This document shows positions 1 to 5,588 of a stretch of DNA of 11,203 nt, piece after piece (position 1 is the stretch's first letter; each line of letters begins with the position of its first letter). The DNA is from Candidatus Woesearchaeota archaeon. GTDB lineage: Archaea; Nanobdellota; Nanobdellia; Woesearchaeales; GW2011-AR4. The stretch covers positions 1 to 11,203 of the forward strand of contig DAOVKD010000009.1 of NCBI GenBank assembly GCA_030631975.1, in the 5' to 3' direction. Under the pieces are notes generated by a model, which had not been told where the DNA came from, did no database searches, and was given only the letters and a program-made list of their open reading frames with translations. A program made the position numbers and the translations under genes.

Positions 1-1506
1 ATCAAGAAACCTTGTGCATTTATGCACAACATCCCCTAAACCATTCCAGTCATAATATACATTCCCATCAGCATCCTCTTTTGCAAATGCCCATAAGTTT
101 ATACTGCCTAGATTGCATGGCTCATTAGGATAAAGCAAAACCTCACCACAAGGATTAGTTGTCACAATAGGGCCTAAAGATTCAAAAAAAGGATTGTACT
201 TATTGCAGATATCAAAAAATATAACTCCTGGCTCAGCGCTCTCCCAAGCCTGGTAAACTATCTTGTCAAACAGCATTTTAGGATTTACAGTTTTAACAAC
301 CTCTCCATTTCTGGGATTAACCAAGGGATAAGGCTTATCATTATTATAATGCTCCCAGAAATCCCCCATTATCAAAACAGATATGTTAAAATTCCTTAGA
401 CCCTTATTCCCGCTTTTAGATGCAATAAACTTCTCAATATCAGGATGATTGCTGTTAAGTATCCCCATATTTGCGCCGCGCCTTATACCGCCCTGCTTAA
501 CAACCTCTGTCATTGTGTCAAACATTCTCATAAATGATAAAGGGCCGGAAGCAGCCCCAGATGTAGACGAAACAAAATCACCCTCAGGCCTTATTTTAGA
601 AAAATTAAAGCCTGTTCCGCCGCCGCTTTTATGAATTATAGCAGTATATTTCAAGGTATCCATAATGCTTTCCATACTATCTTCTATACCCAAAACAAAA
701 CATGCAGAACCAAGACCCAAAGAATTCCCAAAATTGGCAATTGCAGGAGTATTTGGCATGAACTTCTTTTCCATCATTAAAGAATAAAGCTCTTTCACAT
801 TTCTCTCATACGCAGCAAAATAACCCCGGCTTAACAAATCTAAAAACTGGCTCCATGAAACCATCATCTTTTTTTCCTTGTTATACCTTTCATAAATTCT
901 TCTGACGCCTTCCATGTGGTACTTATTTAATTTATACCTGCCAATAGAGAACTTATCATCATATTCAGTAGCATCAAACTCCTCAACTTCAAAAACATTT
1001 TGCCCGGAATTTATATCATAAACTTTTTCATCATAAAAAATATCGGGAATAGCAGAGTGGACAGCAACCCTTGTAAACAGCTCATTTGTGGTTTCCACTA
1101 ATTTTCCATTTTCATCTTTTTTCAGGTATCTGGACTTCAAGACCCTTAAAGCATTCAGATCAAACCTTTTATCAACCTCATCTAAATAATCCTTTTCCAG
1201 AACCTTCTTTTTCTGCTCTCTTAACTCTGCCCTTTTCTGCCTGTAAACAATATAAGCCTTGGCTGTCTGGGCATGCCCTGCTTCTATCAGCACCTTTTCA
1301 ACAGTATCCTGCACATGCTCAACTGTTGGAATTCCCTCAACATGCCTAAGTTCCTTAACAACCTCCTCTGCCAGCTTTCTGGCCTCGCCAATATCCTTGC
1401 CTCCAACTGACCTTGCAGCCTTGAAAACAGCATTAGCTATCTTGCTTTCCTCAAACGCAACCACGCTGCCGTCTCTTTTCTTTATCTCAGAAATTTTTTG
1501 TGCCAT
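1..1506 (-). CDS. nrdJ: Adenosylcobalamin-dependent (class II) ribonucleotide reductase, N-terminal part (runs off the window)
   Basis: Reduces ribonucleotides to deoxyribonucleotides in the cytoplasm; class II enzymes make the active-site thiyl radical with coenzyme B12. The 502 visible codons hold an ATP-cone at residues about 4-95 (KRDGSVVAF start), the RNR N-terminal domain, then the start of the ten-stranded barrel. Visible motifs are SACFVL (Cys269, redox-active cysteine position), GGGTGFNFSKIRP, GGIRRGA and NPCGE (Cys453, Glu455, catalytic region) followed by CNLGSINL. The C-terminus with the redox CxxC tail lies outside the window. The start at 1506 puts the ATP-cone where the family has it. 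An in-frame ATG at 1521 would add MFSSK; an in-frame stop lies further up, and neither start has a clear ribosome binding site. Two NrdR-box-like palindromes lie just upstream. Family assignment is firm; class II rather than class I rests on the motif spelling. Confidence 0.93.
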   Translation of the reverse strand, partial: MAQKISEIKKRDGSVVAFEESKIANAVFKAARSVGGKDIGEARKLAEEVVKELRHVEGIPTVEHVQDTVEKVLIEAGHAQTAKAYIVYRQKRAELREQKKKVLEKDYLDEVDKRFDLNALRVLKSRYLKKDENGKLVETTNELFTRVAVHSAIPDIFYDEKVYDINSGQNVFEVEEFDATEYDDKFSIGRYKLNKYHMEGVRRIYERYNKEKKMMVSWSQFLDLLSRGYFAAYERNVKELYSLMMEKKFMPNTPAIANFGNSLGLGSACFVLGIEDSMESIMDTLKYTAIIHKSGGGTGFNFSKIRPEGDFVSSTSGAASGPLSFMRMFDTMTEVVKQGGIRRGANMGILNSNHPDIEKFIASKSGNKGLRNFNISVLIMGDFWEHYNNDKPYPLVNPRNGEVVKTVNPKMLFDKIVYQAWESAEPGVIFFDICNKYNPFFESLGPIVTTNPCGEVLLYPNEPCNLGSINLWAFAKEDADGNVYYDWNGLGDVVHKCTRFLD

Positions 1507-1523
1507 TTTACTACTAAACATAA

Positions 1524-1571
1524 ACACTACATATTGTGTATAAGATAGTTAACAAACACTACATATTGTGT
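1524..1571 (-). promoter_or_regulatory. Tandem NrdR boxes upstream of nrdJ
   Basis: Two identical 16-mers, ACACTACATATTGTGT, lie at 1524-1539 and 1556-1571 with a 16-bp linker, so their centres are 32 bp (about three helical turns) apart. Each is an imperfect palindrome that fits the known NrdR-box pattern acaCwAtATaTwGtgt at all but one position. Paired boxes spaced by whole turns upstream of ribonucleotide reductase genes are the hallmark of NrdR, a zinc-ribbon/ATP-cone repressor. With the TATA-like box at 1597-1607, the boxes would lie at and just downstream of the transcription start, suiting repression. An alternative TATA-like TTATAC inside the linker would place a start close to ATG 1521. 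The nrdR gene is not in the window. Confidence 0.8.
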
Positions 1572-1596
1572 TTTTCAGTATTTTTCAGAAACGAGC

Positions 1597-1607
1597 TTAT
1601 ATTTAAA
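1597..1607 (-). promoter_or_regulatory. TATA-like promoter element of nrdJ
   Basis: Read on the minus strand this is TTTAAATATAA preceded by an A-rich tract, a good archaeal TATA box with a possible BRE. A start about 26 bp downstream would fall near 1576, giving a leader of about 55-70 nt that contains both NrdR-like boxes. It is the best TATA match in the upstream region, but a closer weak one exists in the linker between the boxes. Confidence 0.5.
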
Positions 1608-1700
1608 TTTTTTGTTTATACATTCAATTCTAGGATTCTAAGGCATCTGGAGCTAGAATTTCTGGGTTTTAGAAAATAAATAGAACTAGCTTCAAAGTTC

Positions 1701-1730
1701 AATTAAGAACAAAAAACATTTTCCTTAATT
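1701..1730 (-). terminator. Possible transcription end of the small-protein operon; rest of gap 1572-1735 non-coding
   Basis: AATTAAG (1701-1707) and CTTAATT (1724-1730) form an inverted repeat only 5 bp beyond the stop codon of the 34-aa gene. The minus-strand loop contains a run of T residues, as in archaeal T-rich terminators. The rest of the gap holds another hairpin, AATTCTAG (1626-1633) with CTAGAATT (1653-1660), and the nrdJ promoter. I see no open reading frame or tRNA in it. Confidence 0.4.
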
Positions 1731-1735
1731 TATTT

Positions 1736-1840
1736 TTACTTGTCGTTAAACTCTGCCATTGCGTCTGTATAATCCACCAGAGATCTGTTTAAAAAATCAT
1801 CAGACTCATTGTCTTTAGACGACCCTCTCCATGAATTCAT
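1736..1840 (-). CDS. 34-aa hypothetical acidic protein
   Basis: A short reading frame beginning MNSWRGSS and ending AEFNDK. It is credible as a gene because GGGGTGGT sits 4 nt before the ATG, a good match to the archaeal anti-Shine-Dalgarno sequence, and because it lies 14 nt behind the 43-aa zinc-ribbon gene on the same strand, so the two should be co-transcribed and translated in sequence. The peptide is rich in Asp, Glu, Ser and Asn, has no Cys and no membrane segment. I recognise no family. A hairpin directly after the stop suggests it is the last gene of the operon. Being this short, it needs conservation data to be secure. Confidence 0.6.
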   Translation of the reverse strand: MNSWRGSSKDNESDDFLNRSLVDYTDAMAEFNDK

Positions 1841-1854
1841 TTTTACCACCCCAA

Positions 1855-1986
1855 TTAATTATCTAAATAAGCATACCTCGCTTCCTCATCAGCCGTTATA
1901 GTCTCGCACTCCCGGCATAAATACGGATCGCTATGAGCACTTTTATAGATTATAAATCCACATCTTATACACCTTTTTCTTTGCAT
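1855..1986 (-). CDS. 43-aa zinc-ribbon protein
   Basis: A tiny protein with two CxxC knuckles, C6-x2-C9 (CIRC) and C24-x2-C27 (CREC), separated by 14 residues: the spacing of a treble-clef or rubredoxin-like zinc ribbon binding one zinc ion. It has a basic N-terminus (MQRKR) and an acidic, Tyr-containing tail. The start is fixed by a near-perfect Shine-Dalgarno sequence, GAGGTGAT, ending 3 nt before the ATG. It is the middle gene of three on the minus strand; the structured element at 2020-2140 lies in its leader. Such isolated ribbons bind nucleic acids or proteins in many archaea, but no specific role can be read from the sequence. Confidence 0.78.
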   Translation of the reverse strand: MQRKRCIRCGFIIYKSAHSDPYLCRECETITADEEARYAYLDN

Positions 1987-2019
1987 AATATCACCTCAAA
2001 TTTAATCTTCTTTATATAA

Positions 2020-2140
2020 TGGAAATGGCAAATTTTCGTACATATAGTCACTACCGTTCCTATATCCCTCTGGGATTCAGTTGCCATTTCCAAACATAGC
2101 AACTGTAAATAGATGTACGATTATTTAGCACAGTTGCTAT
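2020..2140 (-). ncRNA. Two-hairpin structured element with complementary loops (candidate RNA)
   Basis: Hairpin A pairs 2020-2031 with 2081-2092: 12 bp, perfect (TGGAAATGGCAA/TTGCCATTTCCA). Hairpin B pairs 2096-2106 with 2130-2140: 11 bp, perfect (ATAGCAACTGT/ACAGTTGCTAT). They are separated by only 3 nt. Loop A contains TCGTACAT (2036-2043) and loop B its exact complement ATGTACGA (2113-2120), so an 8-bp loop-loop interaction is possible. Loop A also contains a small ATCCC-TCT-GGGAT hairpin (2064-2076). If transcribed with the small-gene operon, it lies between the 50-aa and 43-aa genes; hairpin B covers the stop codon of the first, and hairpin A ends 33 nt before the ATG of the second. Strand, expression and function are inferred; I know of no matching riboswitch or ribozyme. 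Confidence 0.55.
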
Positions 2141-2289
2141 ACATAAGCATCATCATAACCATTCATGAAAGCAACTTCAGTAGGGGTTAATTCATCATCT
2201 TCCAGAAGCTGGTCTCTCCCACCTCCTGAGTATATGTTATAATCCCCTGTATCTCTCTCAATTTCCTCATCTGGCAGAAATATGTCCAT
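2137..2289 (-). CDS. 50-aa hypothetical acidic protein
   Basis: A short, strongly acidic protein starting MDIFLPDEE and ending FMNGYDDAYV. No Cys, signal peptide or membrane segment. The start is supported by AGGAGGGTGGT ending 5 nt before the ATG, one of the strongest ribosome binding sites in the window. It is the first gene of a likely three-gene minus-strand operon; its stop codon is inside hairpin B of the downstream structured element. The Glu/Asp-rich middle and aromatic C-terminus may be an interaction surface, but this is only inference. I do not recognise a defined family. Confidence 0.7.
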   Translation of the reverse strand: MDIFLPDEEIERDTGDYNIYSGGGRDQLLEDDELTPTEVAFMNGYDDAYV

Positions 2290-2349
2290 AAACTACCACC
2301 CTCCTGTTTTTTATACAACTCCCACCTTTACAATCTTAATAGAAAGAAT

Positions 2350-2362
2350 TAAATATATATAG
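2350..2362 (-). promoter_or_regulatory. TATA-like box for the small-protein operon; divergent intergenic region 2290-2450
   Basis: On the minus strand the stretch reads CTATATATATTTA. A start about 26 bp downstream (near 2331) would leave a leader of about 40 nt containing the Shine-Dalgarno sequence of the 50-aa gene. A second TATA-like stretch, TTGTATAAAAAAC (2306-2318), is closer but would exclude that Shine-Dalgarno site from the leader. On the plus strand, ATTAAATAAAAATATAA (about 2406-2422) is the likely TATA region for the PhoU gene. The whole gap is extremely AT-rich and shows no coding sequence. Confidence 0.4.
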
Positions 2363-2438
2363 TTATTCCCTATAATATATATGGGCTATATTCATCATAT
2401 ACATAATTAAATAAAAATATAATGTTTTAATCATCTAA

Positions 2439-2450
2439 GGGGCGGTACAC
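2439..2450 (+). promoter_or_regulatory. Ribosome binding site that points to an ATC start codon for PhoU
   Basis: GGGGCGGT (2439-2446) is followed by ACAC and then ATC at 2451. The geometry matches the 34-aa gene, where GGGGTGGT is followed by 4 nt and ATG. An in-frame TAA at 2436-2438 closes the frame upstream, so the start must lie between it and the conserved RKLIRFGK block. Confidence 0.55.
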
Positions 2451-3506
2451 ATCGATTATAGAAAGCTTATCAGGTTCGGCAAAGGCTCTTTTGTTGTAAC
2501 TTTACCAAAATCATGGGTAACAAAACATAATCTAAAAAAAGGGGACACAATAAGAATCAAAGAGGGTTCTAAAGAACTAACTTTTTTTGTGGGTGAAAAA
2601 GAGTTCAAAAAGAAAGAAAAGTCCATTTTAATAAATGTTGAAGACAAAGAATTAGACAGGATAAAGGCGGAGATAGTTTCAGCATATCTTAATAATTGCA
2701 ATATAATCGAGATTTTTTCTAAAACCCTTGAAGACGATGCGCCTGTCATAAAGAATCTTTTAAGAAATCTTGCCGGAATGGAAGTCATAGAGCAAACAGG
2801 GAAAAGGATAGCTGCAAAAGACCTTATTGACATAAACAACATTCCAATACGAGACATAATCAGAAGGATGGATGTCATAACAAGGTCAATGATTGATGAT
2901 AGCATTTTATGCGTGCAGGGAAAATGCAGCCAAAAAAGCATTGTGGACAGAGATGAAGAAGTCAACAGGCTTTACTATCTTGGCTTCAGGGTAATCAAAA
3001 ATGCGATTGAGAATCCTGCGGTTATTGAGAAATTAAAAACAAACCCGTGGAAACTGCTTAACGACAAGGTGGTTTTGTCAAGAATAGAAAAAATTGCTGA
3101 TGGGCAGAAAAGAATAACAAGAATGATCTCAGAAGAAAAATTTGAGAAAGATATGCTCAAAGGGTTTAAAGAGCTGATTGAAGGCATAAGGAAAATGTAC
3201 TATGATGTTATGAAGGCCTATTATAACACCGATAAGGGGATAGCATATGAAATAGAGGTGACAAACAAAAATCTTATTGACAAGTGCAACAAGTTTCTTG
3301 AAAGCACGAGCAAGGAAATATGCTCTCATTGTCCGCAGGCAAAAAAGTCAAATGCCAGGTTAACCCTAAAAGGAAAAAAGGAATCAGAAGGTTTGAGCAT
3401 CTTTCCGGGCAAACTTCTTGTTTCCATATCAAGAATAGGGGAATATGCAAAAGAAACTGTCACTTTCATAAAGCATATTGCAAGGGCTGTGCTTAATATC
3501 GACTAA
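2451..3506 (+). CDS. phoU: AbrB-PhoU family phosphate-type regulator with apparent ATC start
   Basis: A 351-residue protein if read from ATC 2451. Residues 1-46 form an AbrB/SpoVT-like DNA-binding domain (RKLIRFGKGSFVVTLPKSW, then LKKGDTIRI), followed from about residue 65 by a long helical region of PhoU type. This arrangement is the common archaeal AbrB-PhoU protein, annotated as a phosphate uptake regulator; direct DNA binding is expected. A CSHC pair (Cys291, Cys294) near the C-terminus is a local extra. No ATG, GTG or TTG occurs between the upstream stop and GTG 2589, and starting at 2589 would delete the DNA-binding domain, so an ATC start or a point change in the assembly is implied. 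The stop overlaps the purM stop by 4 bp, tail to tail. No phosphate transporter genes are adjacent, so the true signal is open. Confidence 0.85.
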   Translation: MDYRKLIRFGKGSFVVTLPKSWVTKHNLKKGDTIRIKEGSKELTFFVGEKEFKKKEKSILINVEDKELDRIKAEIVSAYLNNCNIIEIFSKTLEDDAPVIKNLLRNLAGMEVIEQTGKRIAAKDLIDINNIPIRDIIRRMDVITRSMIDDSILCVQGKCSQKSIVDRDEEVNRLYYLGFRVIKNAIENPAVIEKLKTNPWKLLNDKVVLSRIEKIADGQKRITRMISEEKFEKDMLKGFKELIEGIRKMYYDVMKAYYNTDKGIAYEIEVTNKNLIDKCNKFLESTSKEICSHCPQAKKSNARLTLKGKKESEGLSIFPGKLLVSISRIGEYAKETVTFIKHIARAVLNID

Positions 3507-4597
3507 TATTCTTCAAAAACAATCTTTTCGCTGCCTTTTTCCAGGACTGTTTTGGTTTCATTGCTCTTCATGACTTCCCCGACAACATTCCCTTCTTTAG
3601 CAACTTGCAGAATTTTATCAGCATCCTTGCTCTTGCAGATAACAAAGAAACCCATTCCCATGTTAAATGTTTCATACATTTTTTTATCAGAAAAACCACT
3701 TTCTTTCTGCATCAATCCAAATATAGGTTGAGGTTTTAATGGCTTATCAATTCTAAATTCAAAATTTCCCTTTATCCTATTAAAATTCTTCAAACCATAG
3801 CCAGTATTGTTTATCCCGACAACATCATAATTTTTTGAAATTTTTGCCATTGTTTTAATATAAATTTTTGTCGGTTCTAATAATCTTTTTCCAATAGTAG
3901 AATTATCAAATTCAGAATCTAAGGAATATTTTCCTTTATATAACTGTTTAAACTCTTTTCTTGTTTCAAAGTTTCCATTAAGCAAATAATGCCTTAATGC
4001 TGTATAGCCGTTGCTGTGAGGCCCGGAACTTGGCAGTGCAATTATTTTATCGCCAACAGTAATTTTTTGTTTTATTTTATTTTTCTTAATGAAACCAATC
4101 ATACACCCAATTAAATCAAAACCATAACCTTTCCTGGCAGAGCATATCAATTCATCAACAGATGCTGTCTCACCCTTGCCAAAATTCATTCTCACAGAAC
4201 TCTTTAATATTTTTGAAGCATCGCATTTCTCCAAACCCCTGGAAATTCCCTTAACTATCTGCCCTGTAATTGCCTTCTCCTCTATCTGCGACTGGCAGGA
4301 AATACAATCCATAAAAAGAAACGGGCTGACAGCGCCTAAAGTCGCTAAATCATTGGCGGACATTGCAACGCAATCAATCCCAATAGTATCATAAACACCC
4401 ATAGCCTCAGCAACCAGTATCTTAGTTCCAACGCCGTCGATAGCAGAAGCCATATAGTGCCTGGGAAAAGCATTATTGACATAAAGCTCAGCAAACATTC
4501 CTTCGCTTTCCTTTAACATATCTTTCTTTAAAGAAGAAGGTATAGCTTTCTTAATGGCATCAACAGCCTTTGATTCCCTATTCTGATACGAAGCCAT
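3503..4597 (-). CDS. purM: Phosphoribosylformylglycinamidine cyclo-ligase (AIR synthase)-like protein
   Basis: PurM closes the imidazole ring of aminoimidazole ribonucleotide using ATP, in cytosolic purine synthesis. This 364-aa protein shows the family landmarks in order: SYQNRES near the N-terminus, AIDGVGTK (Asp54), AMSANDLATLGA, GETAS, LPSSGPHSNGYT, LLEPTKIY and FNMGMGFFV. Two motifs are off-consensus: the usual GETAEMP is GETASVDEL, and the glycine-rich HITGGGL segment reads GINNTGYGL. The start at 4597 is chosen over a possible one at 4663 because homology begins here and a TATA box lies 25 bp upstream, making the mRNA leaderless; the extra 22 residues of the longer frame would lie across the promoter. 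No other purine gene is nearby. It could be a PurM paralogue of the AIR-synthase-related superfamily, but PurM is the best call. Confidence 0.85.
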   Translation of the reverse strand: MASYQNRESKAVDAIKKAIPSSLKKDMLKESEGMFAELYVNNAFPRHYMASAIDGVGTKILVAEAMGVYDTIGIDCVAMSANDLATLGAVSPFLFMDCISCQSQIEEKAITGQIVKGISRGLEKCDASKILKSSVRMNFGKGETASVDELICSARKGYGFDLIGCMIGFIKKNKIKQKITVGDKIIALPSSGPHSNGYTALRHYLLNGNFETRKEFKQLYKGKYSLDSEFDNSTIGKRLLEPTKIYIKTMAKISKNYDVVGINNTGYGLKNFNRIKGNFEFRIDKPLKPQPIFGLMQKESGFSDKKMYETFNMGMGFFVICKSKDADKILQVAKEGNVVGEVMKSNETKTVLEKGSEKIVFEEY

Positions 4598-4617
4598 AAA
4601 AAAAGTAAAAGAATTGG

Positions 4618-4649
4618 TATTTATAAAGGTTTTTAAGATTAGGGCTGTG
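4618..4649 (-). promoter_or_regulatory. purM promoter: TATA box plus upstream CACAGCCC element
   Basis: The minus strand reads TTTATAAATA over 4627-4618, centred about 25 nt before ATG 4597, so transcription should start at or next to the start codon. Upstream, CACAGCCC (4649-4642) stands 14 nt before the TATA box. The same element stands in a similar place before ABCE1 and the 11140 gene. Confidence 0.75.
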
Positions 4650-4695
4650 TTCAAAATCTGCATCTGTATCCTGATTTGTCATAGATTTTAAATAC

Positions 4696-4725
4696 TACAG
4701 CATCCCTACAAAATCTTTATAAATA
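4696..4725 (+). promoter_or_regulatory. Promoter of the surface-enzyme operon
   Basis: CTTTATAAATA (TATA core 4716-4725) lies about 28 nt before ATG 4749 and is nearly identical to the purM and ABCE1 TATA boxes. TACAGCAT (4696-4703), a degenerate form of the CACAGCC element, precedes it by about 12 nt. The region is divergent with the purM promoter; a second TATA-like TTTTAAATA (4686-4694) is also present. Confidence 0.6.
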
Positions 4726-4748
4726 AATCCGCTTTCTCATGATTGAAA

Positions 4749-5585
4749 ATGTCTGCAAGGAACTTAAAAAATTTTACATTCCTATTCTTTTTATTATGCC
4801 TGGTTATTTTAGCATCTGGTTGCAGTACTGATGCAGAATCTGAAGACTTTTTTATAACTTACGATGACAAATCATTCCATGTTATTGTTGAAAAGCCAGA
4901 TAAAATAATGCCAAGTTATCCCTTATTCATTTACAATCATGGTGGAGGCTACAAAACCTTTGAACCTTTTGAATTGCGTAAAATTGCCAAAACTCTATCT
5001 GAAGCGGGTTTTATTGTCTGGATTCCTGAAAGAAGCTTTTTGAAACTAGAAGCACTTGATGAAAGTTTAGGGGAAGCAAAAGGCATTAGCGAAATCATGC
5101 TAAATATGGCTCATAATGACCCGATGATTGACAAGGAAAATATTCATATTGCAGGTTTTTCTTTGGGTTCATGGGCAATACTTGAGGAAAATCTTTTTTC
5201 ACCTGTTAAATCTATCATTTTGACAGGATTTGGCGCACCTTTTCAGGACACTAGAATGTATGATAGGATTTATGATTTCGTTAAGAATGCCGATTACGAT
5301 AAGGTTTCTGCTAATTTACTTGTTGTGGTTTCTAAAGAAGATACAATGGTTTATACAGAGCCTGCAGAGATTTTGCGAAAGAAAATGCTTGCTGCAAATA
5401 AGACAATAACCTGTATAGAATATACTACAGGCGGCCATTCAAGTTTGACAGGAAATAAAACATATCTAATTGATATAATAAAATACTTAAATGGGGAAGA
5501 GATTGAGACTACTGATACCCTAGAAACAAATAAAGAAATACTTAACAAGTGGGATGAAATGAAAGCACAAGGCTATTGGGAGTAA
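4749..5585 (+). CDS. Exported lipoprotein of the alpha/beta-hydrolase fold
   Basis: A 278-aa protein with a hydrophobic signal sequence (about residues 9-22) ending in a lipobox, LASGC, with Cys25 as the predicted lipid-modified residue, so the enzyme should sit on the outer face of the membrane. The hydrolase core has an oxyanion-type HGGG (residues 64-67), the nucleophile elbow GFSLGS (Ser138), a candidate acid in SKEDTMV and a catalytic His in GGHSS: a full Ser-Asp-His set typical of dienelactone-hydrolase and peptidase-like esterases. A TTG at 4743 could add two residues, but ATG 4749 suits the TATA spacing. It is first of three plus-strand genes; the next start is 3 nt beyond its stop. 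Its substrate is unknown; an ester on a surface glycan or lipid fits the neighbourhood but is inference. Confidence 0.85.
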   Translation: MSARNLKNFTFLFFLLCLVILASGCSTDAESEDFFITYDDKSFHVIVEKPDKIMPSYPLFIYNHGGGYKTFEPFELRKIAKTLSEAGFIVWIPERSFLKLEALDESLGEAKGISEIMLNMAHNDPMIDKENIHIAGFSLGSWAILEENLFSPVKSIILTGFGAPFQDTRMYDRIYDFVKNADYDKVSANLLVVVSKEDTMVYTEPAEILRKKMLAANKTITCIEYTTGGHSSLTGNKTYLIDIIKYLNGEEIETTDTLETNKEILNKWDEMKAQGYWE

Positions 5586-5588
5586 AAA

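Noticed and set aside
1086..1543. Two plus-strand frames of 87 and 94 codons opposite nrdJ
   Set aside because: Both are shadows of the well-conserved NrdJ sequence; the second also runs through an NrdR-like box.
1572..1735. tRNA or other stable RNA gene in the gap before nrdJ
   Set aside because: There is a short hairpin, but no T-loop GGTTCGA-type sequence, no acceptor stem and no anticodon arm.
2020..2160. Hammerhead ribozyme, C/D-box RNA or known riboswitch in the two-hairpin region
   Set aside because: The CUGA-like and RUGAUGA-like strings are not placed as these classes need, and the latter comes from Asp codons in the 50-aa gene.
2456..2965. 169-codon minus-strand frame opposite PhoU
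   Set aside because: It is the antisense shadow of a clear AbrB-PhoU coding region, with a low-complexity Ser/Phe/Leu-rich translation and no promoter or binding site.
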